A stretch of 64,000 nucleotides of DNA from Nepenthes gracilis (GCA_033239525.1 BSYO01000002.1:27386068-27450067), one strand, 5' to 3'; shown: positions 1 to 14,290, counted from the stretch's first letter. Notes: generated from the sequence alone by a model not told the origin. Numbers and translations: made by a program.

Positions 1-1149
1 TCAAATATTAATATATAATATATAACAAAATAATATGCCTATAATCAGAACGAAATGATAAAATCAGTAAAACATATACAAAGTCTAATATAAGCTGAAA
101 ATTTAAACAAATGGTATAGATTAAGTGGTGAGTTCCCCCGCCTTCGCAATAAGTTTTGCTATAACACTCATTACTCTACTTAATTGTCTACTCTCTCTAA
201 GTAAGATTTCTATGTTATGAATAGTTATCTTTCGAGTACGAGTTTAGTTTGACCTCAATGAAAAAAATAGAACACCTAAAATTACATATTCACAGATTAA
301 GAATTATCAGATTACCCCTTTTATTCTGAGGTGATGGAAGGATTATATCATTTGCACCTTTTTCCTTCTATGCTTTTTAAGAAGTTCAGAGAAAGTTACA
401 ATTAATAAAATTTTCTTAATCCCCTCTTTTTAAAAAGAAGGACGTAAAATGTTTTTCTTTTGTAGGGACTAGGAGATGAGATTTTATTTGAAAACTATGA
501 GAAAAAGTGGCTTAGAATTATCCTCCAAGTTCAACCAATATCTCTTTCAAAGTCAAGCTAGAAAACCAACCAAAATTTGACTATCAAAGATTGTGCTAAC
601 TATCTGACAAACTATACTAATATTCCCTATAAAAAAAAAGGGCTCCTAGAAAGTTTAAATTGCGATATAATCCACCCATAATTTCTAAAAGAGTGGAGAT
701 GTATGATAATTTTCTTATTAATAGCAATCGATTTCTCAATACAATCTAACAAATAACTAAATTTTGTTCATAAAATCTAACTCCTAATCAGTTGAAATTT
801 GATTTATGAAATCTTGGAGCCCCATGGCTGCCTTCTACTTTCAAGGGTTCATAAAGGAAGCTAAATAACCAATGAGATATTGATAATCAAAATTTAAGCT
901 AACCACCTAATTAATTTGCTACTAACAAGGGTGGCTAAAGGGATAAAAGTTGTTAGGGCTAAAGAGACATTACTTATCTTAGCATCTTGACCGGTTGATA
1001 CAACCTCCAAAAATGAATAATATTTTTCAAGGTGGTTTTGCTACAAATCAAGTCACTCCATAATTAACTAGATCTAAATTTAGTTTATTATTTTAATTAA
1101 ATTATTAATAAATTATTTATGCACATAAATACATTAATGGAAATATTGG
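1..1149. other. AT-rich intergenic DNA, no gene seen
   Basis: No open frame of useful length, no splice-compatible coding signal and no recognisable RNA gene are visible here. The sequence becomes similar to the downstream RNase H-like repeat array only from about 1150 on. Confidence 0.6.
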
Positions 1150-2377
1150 AGATGTTAAATAGGTACTTTTGCACTATTTTATACATTTTTAAATTTTATA
1201 CAATTTAATTAGTTACTAAAGAAAAGGTGACTATTACTCTATTCAAATTTCAGCAAAGGCCATCTTACGTGGGCAAGTGTCTCAAACTTTCTAAATGTTG
1301 GAGCAAATTTAACACTGCTACTTTCTATAATCATGACAAATTCAGTAGTCTTATAAGATTATATAGAGATAACAAAGACAAAATGATAATTTGGATTCAC
1401 TAGTTTTATTGGCGAAATGAATATCCTCTAAGATGAAATTTGAGCTATCTTTTGGGGACCTTAAAAAGTCTGAGATAGAAATATTAATTATATTATCATC
1501 GAGTCAGACTTACTAATAGAAGTCCAAAAATTTATCTTCTCAAGCAATTACCAATGTCCAAGCCAAAATATTACTCACGAATCTAAAAGCATGTCAAGAA
1601 AATATTACAATTGTAAAGTGCAACGTACTGTAAGGATGATAAATTTAATAGGTTATACTATAATTAGAAAACTTATGATAACAAAATTGAACCTTTAAAA
1701 ATAAAATGAAATAAAATCTCCAATAACTTTAGCCTTGTAAAGAAAAAGATAAAATAAAATAAAAAACGTGACTACTCCACCTACTCGTGATAGCGAACAA
1801 GAATACAGATAACTACAAAAGTGTGGCCAATTAGGGCCTAAGTGGAAGTAGTTGAGCAAATTATCCTAGTATATGCAAGCCTTTAATAATACTATTAACC
1901 ATTGTTTTAAATCAATGACTTCAAAGTACTATTAACTACTACTCCAAATCCTCTATGTCACGAGAATAGATTTAGCGTTTCTACTTATTCTATCATTAAT
2001 TATTAAAAAAAATGTGCCTTTTTGCATTATTTTGTACACTTTAAAATTTTATACAATTTAATTAATTACTAAAAAAATTGTAACTATTACTCTACTCAAA
2101 TTTTAGTCAAGGCCATCTTATGTGGGTAGGTGTCTCAAACTTAACACCAATACTTTCTATAATCATGATAAACTCAATAGTCTTAGAGGAATATGCAAAG
2201 AAAGTAAAGACAAAATGACAATTTGAATTCAATAGATTTATTGACGAAATAGATACTCTCTAAGATGAAAATTGAGCTATTTTTTGGGGTCTTGAAAAAG
2301 TTTGAGATAGGAATATTGATCATATTATCATCAAGTCAGACTTATTAATAGTAGTCCAAAAATTTATTTTCTCAATC
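1150..2377 (+). repeat. Left part of RNase H-like tandem repeat array
   Basis: One complete copy and part of a second copy of a 0.7-0.85 kb unit lie here. Anchor words such as GGCAAGTGTCTCAAA (near 1271) and its variant (near 2126) mark the copies. Conceptual translation of the better parts, after ignoring indels, gives pieces resembling plant RNase H-like (RVT_3) domains found at the end of L1-type LINEs: a segment like DEICAIF, then ESDLL, then NCKVQ followed by a degenerate LAKK. All copies carry stops and frameshifts, so none is coding. The second copy is cut at 2377 and resumes at 7832, after an insertion. Confidence 0.6.
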
Positions 2378-4424
2378 TGTGACGGATCACGTCCTAAATT
2401 CCGTCATTAACCGTAATTATAATTAATTATCTTTTAATTACCATATTGACTGCTTATGCATTTAATTGATCATCCAGATGTGAATTTTTACGTCGATATC
2501 ACAACCAACCATAGATAAATAACACATTATTATACACAGGACCAAATCAAATGCCACGTCATCGGTGGCTCTGATGTTGATTCAAACAACACGGCGTTAG
2601 ACCTTAATAAGGAAAGAAGCCTGCTCAATATCGAAATTAACATATAAAAATCTACGGAAGTAATAAATATTCATAAATATAACCAAACGAAACTAAAATC
2701 ATGGACGACACTAAACTATGGTCATACGATACTCAAATTATAATATAGGATCACAACGGATCTTAAACCGATACAATTTACTATCTAGACTTAAAATATC
2801 AACTAAAATGTATCATTTCATTCATTCATAAGCTGTTGTAGTACAATCGACGCATCAACTAATACCAAATACCGTAAAATATCATTCTATGTATCTAAAT
2901 GTTGTCCAATAATTATACACATCACAATTCATTATCCAGAACTAAAAATTAAATTAAGATACAATCATCAAATACATTAAATATCATTCAAAAATATAAA
3001 CCAACAGAATTTATCCATAGGAGTATAAACTAAAACTCTTCGGGCTTCATTCATATTCATCCGGTAGGTATTTGTACATCTCATCTGAAATGGTTAGTAA
3101 AATAATAAGAAAGTTAGCCAAATACTCAATAAGACACATAATATATCAATGAATATGCATACTTTGTATTTAAAATATATCAAAAAGAATAGAGAGTATG
3201 ATCGGATGTAATGTAATGACTCGAGCTCAAGTACCCGAACCCGACTTGAACCGTCCAAGTAAAAATTTTGAATCATCCGAAATCATCAATTATATGTCAT
3301 CAAAAATAATATCAAATAATTTAAATGAACTCAATATTATCACATCACAATCATTTAAAACACCATAAATGGTCATCATAAATGAATCATTAAGTAAATA
3401 TTCATAATAATAATAAATAATTTTAATAAATGACATAGATGTCTAAAATTTCAATCCTTATAAGAAAAAAATCTAATAAAAGTCAAATAGTAATTGAACC
3501 AATAATAAAAAAATCTTAGATCTTTATCCCGAAAGCTTCAATCTCTGAGATCACCTCTGCCTAGAGTTTACACAGTAACGCGATCTTTTTTATCCTGATA
3601 TCAACTTATCTACTATGGAACCAAAAAAATATAAGAGTGAGTCAAATATTCAGTAAGTAAAAATAAATAATAATAGAGGAGTACAATTAAGCATCCCAAA
3701 TGATAAAACAATGAACAAAATTAGTAATAATAGGTAACATATCAACCACTACCCGAGACTCAATAACATGTCGTGATCATGACCCGAAAGTCAAATGAAC
3801 AATTGGATATCAAGAAGGCAATATGGATTCCACTGAATTCAATCATCAGCTTAATATGAGGTAACAAACGCATGAATGATCAAAGTCTCTATGGATCTTA
3901 TTCTATCATAGTGAACCAAAAGTCGCGTATTTACGCTTCCAACAGTTGGGTAAATTTTACGAGGTTACTTGGTATCGATGGTATCCCCACTATCTCTACA
4001 GTCATCCCAGATGCTGTACTCGGAGTATACTCATACCATCTCCGATACCCATCGCAATGATATCCGTGATATCATTTTCTATGATGGTCATTAGGTTATA
4101 AGTATTACCCCTTAATATCAACGGCCTCAATCTGGAATGGAATCAGTATTGAAAAAGTATAAACTATTCCAAAATCTCACGAATTCTCATTCATTCGGAT
4201 ATCGTGGAGTCTTCATCCACTCTCATTTACTTATCCATAGAGTACCAATAGGATAATGCACGCCAATAAGGTTAACGCGAAGAATAATTTATCGGAATTC
4301 ATCAATGAGATATAAGAACAATTACTTAACCAACTACTAGTATTTCAGGCATACCAACACAATTGCATAAATTCATATAAACATTTTCCACTATGAATAT
4401 ATATCTATATACATATAACCTGCC

Positions 4425-4810
4425 AACACACACACTACACACACCACATCCACACACCAAGCACAGTGCACTTCGCACTAACACATCCGCACACCCAAAC
4501 TAGCTCCACACCCATCGTCACACACACCCATCAGCACACACCCACACGCACAACACACACACGGATACACCCACACTCACAACACACACACGGCTACACA
4601 CCCAGCCGTTCACAACCACACCATCACACACCTTCCTACACACACACACAGTCGCAGCAGTGCTCAACAAGCTCATATGTTTTCATATATACACATTTAT
4701 ATACACACACATGCGGTTCACATACGCCGTATACTCATTCCTACCCCGTGTAGAGCATACTCATGCGATTACATATATATCCCTATACGCACACACACAA
4801 GCATCATATA
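4425..4810. repeat. CA-rich degenerate simple repeat
   Basis: The plus strand is dominated by CACACA, ACACCC and related words over nearly 400 bases. Open frames here translate to low-complexity His/Thr/Pro runs and are by-products of the repeat, not genes. Confidence 0.8.
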
Positions 4811-5584
4811 CATACCCACCCAACAATTTAATCACCAAATTTTTGCATCCCTTCCTCATAGAATCTCTGCCAGAACAGAACACGAAGCTTTGTTTTCCCG
4901 ATTTCTGATTTTAGAACCATTTTCACAATAATCTCCACATAATATCCAATTTTAACGGCATCCAGAAAATTGAAGGGAAGGAGGAGCAGATTTACAATAG
5001 AGAATGTTTATTTTGCAGAGCAAGAAGAGAAATAACACAATAGGAAATCATTTGCAAAATAATGGGTCCAAGTTTTCTTGCCACCTCTGGGTTGCTGAAC
5101 TCGCCTGGAAAACAGAAAACAGAGCACCATGCTCTGTTTTCCCCGATTGTGCCGAGTCCCTTCGATCAGGGGCTATGACATGTAAAACTGACACTTTGTA
5201 GCTTCCTTGGACAATTTACGAAAACCCCAATTTATCATTAAGCCCAAAGTATCGGTTGTGCTCTCAATGAGCCATGGCTCTGCACTCAAGTTCCTAAATT
5301 TGTGACCCTACGTTTCACCGTTTTCCTACCAATCAAAGCATGAAATCAGAGATTCAACATTAATAAGAATGAATGAAGAGTTTATTTTGCAATGTAGGAA
5401 GTTTACTTGACTCAAATTCCCTTTTCACTCTCCAGCGTCGGTAGCGGCAGCAGCAACAGCAGAGCAGCCTTCTCTCTTCGGTTCATCCTCCCCCTTCCTT
5501 AACCCTATTGCCGCTTAAATAATGAGAAGAGCCAGTTAGGGTTTTCTTCTAATTTCCATGTGAGCTGAATCCTACCACTGCCCA

Positions 5585-5745
5585 TACATGCCTTCCTCTT
5601 TTCTTTCCTTTCCTCCTTTCTTTCCCTTCCTCCCTTTAGTTGTTCCCCTTCTCTTCCTTTTCTTTCCTCATTTCTTTTCCTTTCTTCTCTTTTCCTTTTC
5701 TTTTCTTTCCCTCTTTTTTCTTTTTCTTTCCATTCCTCCGTTCGA
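5585..5745. repeat. Pyrimidine tract (CT-rich plus strand)
   Basis: About 160 bases of almost pure C/T on the plus strand run directly into the TTA microsatellite. Such tracts can form triplex (H-DNA) in principle. No coding content is supported. Confidence 0.75.
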
Positions 5746-5747
5746 TT

Positions 5748-5748
5748 C

Positions 5749-5787
<39 letters not shown>

Positions 5788-5798
5788 CACATTTATTG

Positions 5799-5841
<43 letters not shown>

Positions 5842-5843
5842 TT
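5748..5843. repeat. Two TTA/TAT trinucleotide microsatellites
   Basis: Two long runs of the trinucleotide ATT/TTA are separated by a short spacer (near 5788-5803). Poly-Ile, poly-Leu and poly-Asn frames in this stretch are translation artefacts. Confidence 0.9.
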
Positions 5844-6706
5844 TCAGTCAACACGTTAGCTCACATTCTAATTTAATTAGCTTGATTCGTAATTAAATTT
5901 ACTAATTAATTTAAATTTAAATACAGTGGCCCAATCATTAATTTCTAAATCCCTTGATCCAATTACTCTAACTTATTGGGCTCACGTATCAGTTCAATCA
6001 TACAAATTTTTAGTCCAAAGGTGATTAAAAATTATTAAATGATTATATATAAAATATTCATAGCGTTACATGTCATGATATGAATTTGTACAGAAAAAAG
6101 TTATATAATACATTTTTAGATTTCTTATCTTACTTTTCCTTAATCTTAGCCATCAAAAAATGTTTAAATCTCATTGTTCTTTAGGTACCAGGGCTAATAG
6201 GCCGTCTTGGCTAAAGGAGTGGACAATCAAAGATTAGATAATATATGCTCCCACAGAACTAAAGGCAAAAACCCGAAGGTGTGCATCTACATATAATCTT
6301 ATGAATGGGGTCAAACGTTATTTCTCAATCCCGTGGTTACATAAAATCAGATATTGATATATCACTATAATATATTAAGGTATATCATAATATGCTATCC
6401 ACTGAACCATAACATTGGTCTAATTCTTATACTTATAAAAATTCTATACTTTTACTTGATTTTTTTTAATTTTTTTATTTTTGGAGAAAAATATTTATAA
6501 TTCATAACATATTATAGAATTTTCTATTATAATTTTATAAATTCATACTTATTCTTTTGTAGAAATCTAGTCATATTAAAATTGAAAGTATGGGATGCTG
6601 AATTTATGGCTAAATGTAGAAAAATTCATCAACTAATATAATTCAGCATGTATATTAGAAATTCAGCTTATGTAGGTTAATTTATATATCTTCCAGGTAA
6701 TACATG

Positions 6707-6724
6707 ATATATATATATATATAT
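6707..6724. repeat. AT dinucleotide microsatellite
   Basis: A short run of alternating AT lies inside otherwise AT-rich DNA of the 5.45 kb insertion. Confidence 0.8.
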
Positions 6725-7831
6725 AGTTTTAAAATATAAGTGGACTGCTGTACTAAATTAGGGCATGGGGAGTTTAGAATTCAACAAAAATTATAGTATA
6801 AACAGTATAAGAATGCAGGAATTTTGATAAAAGTACATGCAGCCCAAAAATTTAGCAACATTAATTAATCTTGCAGAAAAACTACATAAATTAAGAACTT
6901 ATAAGACATGTATTCGATAATTTAGAACTTGTATCAACTACTGCACAAACTTAAAGTATGAATTTCAACAAAACTTAGTAAAAATCAGTAACATGGACAA
7001 TTTTTATAATATCAGCTTATATACTTAATATGCAGTGCTTAATTTTAATTTTCTAAATATGCAAGCTTATAATGTAAGTCTAAAATCTAATGTAGCATGT
7101 GGTACAAAAATTTATCATATGTAAGGCCATTGAATTATGAATTTAAAATATGCATGCAGCTGAAATTTTAATATACAAGATATATATGTGAAGCTTGAAT
7201 ATGATCAAGAATTTCATATAGAATTTGCTATAAAGCCATGGAAAATTAACAAGCATGCATAAAGTACATACATTAGCCTCGAAATCATGGCTTGGACGAG
7301 CATTAAAAGAAAAATACTCAAAAGAATTGGTAAGGAATAGCAATAAAAGAAGAATGAGCTTAGAGTGTATTTATTTTGGCTTAAATTTACTTAAATTCTA
7401 GCTTAGATTACCTGAAATTCGAGTTTCTTGAATTTCTCTCTCTTCTCATTGGCTCTCTCTCTCTTCTCTGAATTTTATTGCAAAAATGTCTAGAACTGAG
7501 TTTAGAAATCCTTTTATAAAGCTTTGTGCTCGAGTGCCATTCAAGCATGCATTGGACACTAGGCTTCAAGTTTATTGAGTTTGAGTGTTGTTTAAGCGTG
7601 CATCGGGCATATAGTTACAGTCAACGACCGCTCGAGTAGCTCTTGGAATAGCATTAGGCGTTAAGCCACTACTTTTGGTGCTCAAATGTTGGTCGAGCTA
7701 CTGTTAGGTGCTGGTTCACTCGGTCTAATTTTGACTTATTGATCTAATATTTTATATTTTTTAAACTCAATTTTAATTATATTAATTTAATTAATTATAA
7801 TTATTATAATTTAAAAATTTTGGCCTCACAT

Positions 7832-10800
7832 AATCAATAACCAATGTCTAAACAAAAATATTATTCAAGAATCTAAAAGCCTGTCAATAAAATATTACAA
7901 TTACAAAGTGCAACATACAATAAGAGAGATAAATTTAATAGGCTATAGTCTAACTAGAAAACCTTTGATAACAAAAGTGAGTGTTTGAAAATGAAATGAA
8001 ATAAAGTCTCCAATAACTTTAGTTCTGTAAAGAGTAGAATAAAATAAAAAAAAAGTGACTATTCCACCCAGTCGTGCAAGCAAACAAGAATACAGATCAC
8101 TTAGGGCCTAAGTGAACGTAGTTGAGCAAATTATTCAAATATAAACAAGCCATTAATAATACTATTAACTACTATTCCAAATCAATGACTTAAAAGTACT
8201 ATTAACTACTACTCCAAATCCTCTAAGTCGGTTGAGAATAGACTTAACATTTCTACTTGTTTTATCATTAATTACTAAAAAAAGGTACTTTCTTTTTCAT
8301 TGTTTTGTACACTTTAAAAATTTATACAATTTAATTAATTATTAAAAAAAGGGTGATTATTACTCTACTCAAATTTCAGCCAAGGCCATATTATGTGGGC
8401 AAGTTTCTCAAATCATCTAAATGTCGTAGAAAACTCCACATCGATACTTTCTATAATCACAAAAATTCAAGCAGTTTTAGAGGATTATGCATAGAAAACA
8501 AAGACAAAATGACAATTTGGATTCAATAGCTTTATTGGAGAAACGAATATCCTTTAAGATGAAATTTGTGATATTTTTTGGGTCTTAAAAAAGTTTGAGA
8601 TAGAAATATCGATCATATTATCATTGAGTTAGACTTACTAACAACAGTCCAAAAATTTATCTTCTCAATCAATGACCAATGTCCAAATAAAAATATTATT
8701 CAAGAATCTAAAATCCTGTCAAAAAAACATTATAATTGCAAAATGCAACGTACTATAAGGAAGTTAAATTTAATATGTTATATTCTAGCTAGAACCTATA
8801 ATAACAAAAGTGAGCCTTTGAAAATGAAATGAAATAAAATCTCCAATAACCTAAAGTTTGTAAATAATAAAATAAAAATGTGAACCGCTCCACCTGCTCG
8901 TAATAGCGAACAAGAATACCAATAACTATAAAAGGGTGGTCAATTAGAGCCTATGTGGAAGTAGTTGATCAAATTATCCTAATAGAAGCAAGCTCTTAAT
9001 AATACTATTAACCACTATGTTCAATCAATGACTTCAAAGTACTATTAACCATTACTTCAAATCCTCTAAGTCGGTCGAGAATAGACTTAGCGTTTCTACT
9101 TATTCTATCATTAATTACTAAAGAAAAGGTACTCTCTTTTACATTGTCTTGTACACTTTCAAATTTTATGCAATTCAATTAATTACTAGAGAAAATGTGA
9201 CTATTACTTTACTTAAATTTCAATTAAGGTCATCTTATGTGGGCAAGTGTCTCAAACCATCTAAATGTTGGTGCAAACTCCACACCGATACTTTATATAA
9301 TCACGAGAAACTCAGCAGTTTTAGATGATTATGCATAGGAAACAAAAACAAAATGACAATTTGGATTCAAACATTATAGCATTATTGGTGAAATGAATAT
9401 TCTCTAAGATGAAATTTGAGCTATTTTTTACGGTATCGAAAAAGTCTGAAATAGAAATATCGATCATATAATCATTGAGTCAGACTTTCTAATATCAGTC
9501 CAAAAGTTTATATAATCAATCACTAACAATGTCCAAACAAAAATATTATTCAAAAATCTAGAAGCCTATCAAGAAAATATTACCATTGCAAAGTGCAATA
9601 CACCATGAAGGAGATAAATTTAATAGGTTGTACTCTAGCTAGAAAAAACTATGATAACAAAAGTGAGCCTTTGAAAATAAAATTAAATAAAATCTCCAAT
9701 AACTTTAGTTTTGTAAAGAAAAATAAAATAAAATAAAAACGTGACCACTATTCCAAATCGATTCCTCTAAGTCGATCGAGAATGGACTTAACGTTTCTAC
9801 TTGTTTTATCATTAATTACTAAAGAAAGGTACTTTCTTTTTTCATTGTTTTGTACACTTTAAAATTTTATACAATTTAATTAATTATTAAAAAAAAGTTG
9901 ATTATTACTCTACTCAAATTTTAGCCAATGCCATCTTATGTGGGCAAGTTTCTCAAATCATCTAAATGTTGGAGAAAACTCCACATCGATACTTTCTATA
10001 ATCACGAAAAATTCAGTAGTTTTAGAGGATTATGCATAGAAAACAAAGACAAAATGACAATTTGGATTCAATAGCTTTATTGGAGAAATGAATATCCTTT
10101 GAGATAAAATTTGTGATATTTTTTGGGCCTTAAAAAAGTTTGAGATAGAAATATCGATTATATTATTATTGAGTCAGACTTACCAACAACAGTCCAAAAA
10201 TTTATCTTCTCAATCAATGACCAATGTCCAAATAAAAATATTATTCAAGAATCTAAAATCCTGTCAAAAAAATATTATAATTGCAAAGTGCAACGTGTAA
10301 CAGACTATAAGGAAGATAAATTTAATAAGTTATATTCTAACTAGAAAACCTATAATAACAAAAGTGAGCATTTGAAAATGAAATGAAATAAAATAACCTA
10401 AAGTTTGTAAATAATAAAATAAAAAACCTCCACCTGCTTTAATAAAGAATACCAATAAATAAAATCAATTAGAGCCTAAAGTAGTTGATCAAATTATCCT
10501 AATAGAAGCAAGCTCTTAATAATACTATTAACCACTATGTTCAATCAATGACTTCAAAGTACTATTAAATTACTGGATTAGCGTTTCTACTTATTCTATC
10601 ATTAATTACTAAAGAAAAGGTACTTTCTTTTACATTGTCTTGTACACTTTCAAATTTTATGCAATTCAATTAATTACTAGAGAAAATGTGACTATTACTT
10701 TACTTAAATTTCAATTAAGGTCATCTTATGTGGGCAAGTGTCTCAAACCATCTAAATGTTGGTGCAAACTCCACACCGATACTTTATATAATCACGAGAA

Positions 10801-13430
10801 ACTCAGTAGTTTTAGATGATTATGCATAGAAAACAAAACAAAATGACAATTTGATTCAAACAATAGCATTATTGGTGAAATGAATATTCTCTAAGATGAA
10901 ATTTGAGCTATTTTTACGAGATCGAAAAAAGTTTGAAATAGAAATATCGATCATATAATCATTGAGTCAGACTTTCTAATATCAGTCCAAAAGTTTATAT
11001 AATCAATCACTAACAATGTCCAAACAAAAATATTATTCAAAAATCTAGAAGCCTATCAAGAAAATATTACCATTGCAAAGTGCAATACACCATGAAGGAG
11101 ATAAATTTAATAGGTTATACTCTAGCTAGAAAAAACTATGATAACAAAAGTGAGCCTTTGAAAATAAAATTAAATAAAATCTCCAATAACTTTAGTTTTG
11201 TAAAGAAAAAATAAAATAAAATAAAAAACGTGACCACTACTCAGATTCCTCTAAGTCGATCGAGAATGGACTTAACGTTTCTACTTGTTCTGTCATTAAT
11301 TACTATAGAGAGGTACTTTCTTTTGCAGTACCAAATTTTATATTATTTAATTAATTATTAAAGAAAAGTTGACTATTACTCTACTCAAATTTTAGCCAAT
11401 GCCATCTTATGTGGGCAAGTGTCTCAAATCATCTAAATGTTGGAGCAAACTCTAGGTCGATACTTTCTATAATCACGACAAAGTTAGTAGTTTTAGAGGA
11501 CTATGCATAGGAAACAAAGACAAAATAATAATTAGGATTCAATAGCTTTATTGGCAAAATGAATATGCTCTAAGATGAAATTTGTGCTATTGTTGGGGGT
11601 CTTAAAAAAGTTTGAGATAAAAATATCGGTCATATTATTATCGAATCAGACTTACTAATAGCAGTCCAAAAATTTATCTTCTCCATCAATGACCGATGTC
11701 CAAACAAAAATATTATTCAAGAATTTAAAAGCCTGTCAAGAAAATATTGCAATTGTAAAGTGTAACAGACTATAAGGAAGATAAATTTAATAAGTTATAC
11801 TCTAACTAGAAAACCTATGATGACAAAAGTGAGCATTTGAAAATAAAATGAAATAAAATCTTTAATAACCTTTGCTTTGTAAAGAATAAAATAAAATAAA
11901 AAACGTGCCCACTACTCCAAATCCTCTAAGTCGATTGAGAATGGATTAGCGTTTCTAAATGATCTATTATTAATTACTAAAAAAAATGTACTTTATTTTG
12001 TATTATTTTGTACGCTTTTAAATTTTATACAATTTAATTAATTACTAAAGAAAAGGTGACTATTACTCTACACAAATTTCAACCAATGCCATCTTATATG
12101 GGCAAGTGTTTGAAACCAACTAAATGTTGGAGCAAACTCTACACCGATACTTTCTATTATCATGACAATCTCAGTAGTTTTAGAGGATTATGCATAGAAA
12201 ACAAAGACAAAATGACAATTCGGAATCAATAGCTTTATTGGCAAAATGAATGTCCTCTAAAATAAAATTTGTACTATTTTTTGGGATTTAAAAAAAAGTT
12301 TAAGATAGAAATATCAATTATATTATCATCGAGTCAGACTTACGTCCAAAACTTTATCTTATCAATCAATGACCAATGTCCAAACAAAATATTATTCAAG
12401 AATCTAAAAAACCTGTCAACAAAATATTACAATTGCAAAGTGCAACTTACTATAAGGACGATAAATTTAATAGGTTATACTCTAGCTAAAAAACCTATAA
12501 TAATAAAAGTGAGGCTTTGAAAATGAAATGAAATAAAATCTTCAATAACCTTAGTTTTGTAACGAATAAAATAAAATAAAAAATGTGACAGCTTCATCTG
12601 CTTGTGATAGCGCACAAAAATACAAATAACTACAAAAGGGTGGTAAGTCTGGGCCTAAGTGCAAGTAGTTGAGCAAGTTGAGCATATTATCCTAATATAA
12701 GCAAGCCCTTAATAATACCATTAACCATTATTTTAAATCAATGACTTCAATGTATTATTAACCAATACTCTAAATCTTCTAAGTCGGTCGAGAATAGACT
12801 TAACATTTCTACTTGTTTTATCATTAATTATTAAAGGTACTATTTTTTACATTATTTTGTACACTTTCAAATTTTATACAATTTAATTAATTATTAAAAA
12901 AAAATATGACTATTACGCTACTCAAATTTCAACTAAGGTCATCTCATGTGGGCAAGTATCTCAAACCATCTAAATGTTGGAGCAAACTCTACGCTGATGC
13001 TTTCTATAATCACAACAAACACGATAGTTTTGAAGGATTATACAAAGATAACAAAGACAAAATGACAATTCGGATTCACTAGTTTTATTGGCAAAATGAG
13101 TATCCTCAAAAATAAAATTTAAGCTATTTTCTAGAGGCTCAGAAAAGTCTTAGATAAAAATATCAATTATATTATCATCAAGTCAGATATCTTATCAATT
13201 TCTAACCAATGTCCAAACAAAAATATTATTCAGGAATCTAAAAGCCCACCAAGAAAATATTACAATTGCAAAGTGTGACATCCAATTATAACAAAAGTGA
13301 GCTTTTGAAAATGAAATAAAATAAAATCTCTAATAACTTTAACTTTTAAAAAAAAAATAATAATAATAATATAAAAAGTGTGACTGCTCCACCCGCTTGT
13401 GATAACGAATAAGAATACAGATAACTACAA
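7832..13430 (+). repeat. Main RNase H-like tandem repeat array
   Basis: This stretch completes the second copy and adds about seven more. Anchor words (variants of GGCAAGTGTCTCAAACC) occur near 8398, 9241, 9943, 10732, 11412, 12101 and 12950, giving spacings of roughly 0.68-0.85 kb. Each unit holds the same order of decayed RNase H-like pieces. The clearest is an open stretch at 12269-12520 (+) with INDQCPNK, YYNCKVQ and INLIGYTLAKK, which matches the C-terminal part of LINE-type RNase H domains (KVQHTxREAN...ADxLAK in the family). The first catalytic Asp region is not recognisable. All copies are broken by stops, so this is a repeat derived from a LINE RNase H end, not a gene family. Confidence 0.65.
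8226..11300 (+). repeat. Higher-order duplication of a two-unit block
   Basis: Inside the array the units alternate between two variants. Variant A has GCAAGTTTCTCAAATCATC and GAAAACTCCACATCG; variant B has GGTGCAAACTCCACACCG and CACGAGAAACTC. The order is A (8398), B (9241), A (9943), B (10732). The block starting near 8226 therefore recurs near 9765, and its start sequence appears again near 11257. This implies unequal exchange or slippage of a 1.5 kb dimer after the basic units had diverged. Confidence 0.6.
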
Positions 13431-14290
13431 AAGGCCACGTAGCGTTTGTATTTTATATGGCTACCAAGCCACCAACTTTCTTTTTCTTTTGCCTTCGGCC
13501 GCAGGTCACTAACTTGGCACGACTTGTACATTAATAGAAAACGTACAGGAGGCAATCTTTAATTATTTTTTAAAAATATTTATAAATAATTTAATATTAT
13601 TCATTTTTTTTATAGATTAGATATTTAAATATAATATAATATTACGTTATTAAAAATGATTAAAAAATAATATAATATTAAAAAAATATATTTTATTTAT
13701 TTGTTTTTTTTGTATGCTTTGGAGCTAACAAATAATAAATAAAGCTGATGCCGGCGGCTTAGATGTGTCCATGACTTGGACATTTTTAAAGTTATTAAGA
13801 TATTTAATTAAAAATCTTCTGGTATTTAATGTAAATATTTCATCTTAAAGTTAATAAAATAAATAAATAAATTTATTTATTTATAATAAAAATAATTTTA
13901 AAAATTCTAAAATTAATTAGTTATTATAAAATAATTAAATTATTATAATTTATTTTTTTAAAAAAAATTGGCTAAAATTAAAAAAAAGATAAAAGGTTGT
14001 TTCTCAATTGAAAGTGTAAATTCAATTTCATTATTAATATTTTAATATGATGATTAAAGGGATAATTTAATAAAAAATTATATACATTTTTATATTTATT
14101 ATTATTATTATGTCATTTATGACAAATACAATAAAGTAATGATGATAATACAATTTAATAGATGATTTTAAGACATTTTTTAAAAAAATTATATATTTTG
14201 TATTAAAAATAATTGTTAATTAATAATTAACTATTGGTGAGAATTTAATTTAAATATATTATTATTATTATTGTTATTATTATTTTTGAT
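13431..14290. other. AT-rich DNA upstream of the amine oxidase gene
   Basis: Mostly runs of A and T with short ATT repeats. No coding region is supported. It probably includes the distal promoter of the downstream gene, but no specific element stands out. Confidence 0.5.

Larger units (their letters stand above)
2378..7831. mobile_element. 5.45 kb insertion in the repeat array, probable long solo LTR
   Basis: The repeat unit is interrupted after TTCTCAATC at 2377 and resumes at 7832 with TAATCAATAACC. The inserted block begins TGTGACGG and ends CCTCACA, so it has TG...CA ends. The flanking pentamers are CAATC (2373-2377) and TAATC (7832-7836), a 4 of 5 match consistent with a decayed target-site duplication. 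No gag or pol coding is visible and the two ends do not repeat each other, so a solo LTR fits better than a full element. The size and the TGTGACG-like start recall Tekay/Del chromovirus LTRs, but that family call is an inference. It contains CA-rich, pyrimidine-rich and TTA tracts listed separately. Confidence 0.5.

Noticed and set aside
4466..4931. Overlapping open frames of 80-95 codons
   Set aside because: They translate a CA-rich simple repeat into His/Thr/Pro runs and lack any family resemblance.
5588..5896. Open frames with poly-Ile, poly-Leu or poly-Asn
   Set aside because: Produced by the pyrimidine tract and TTA microsatellites in every frame.
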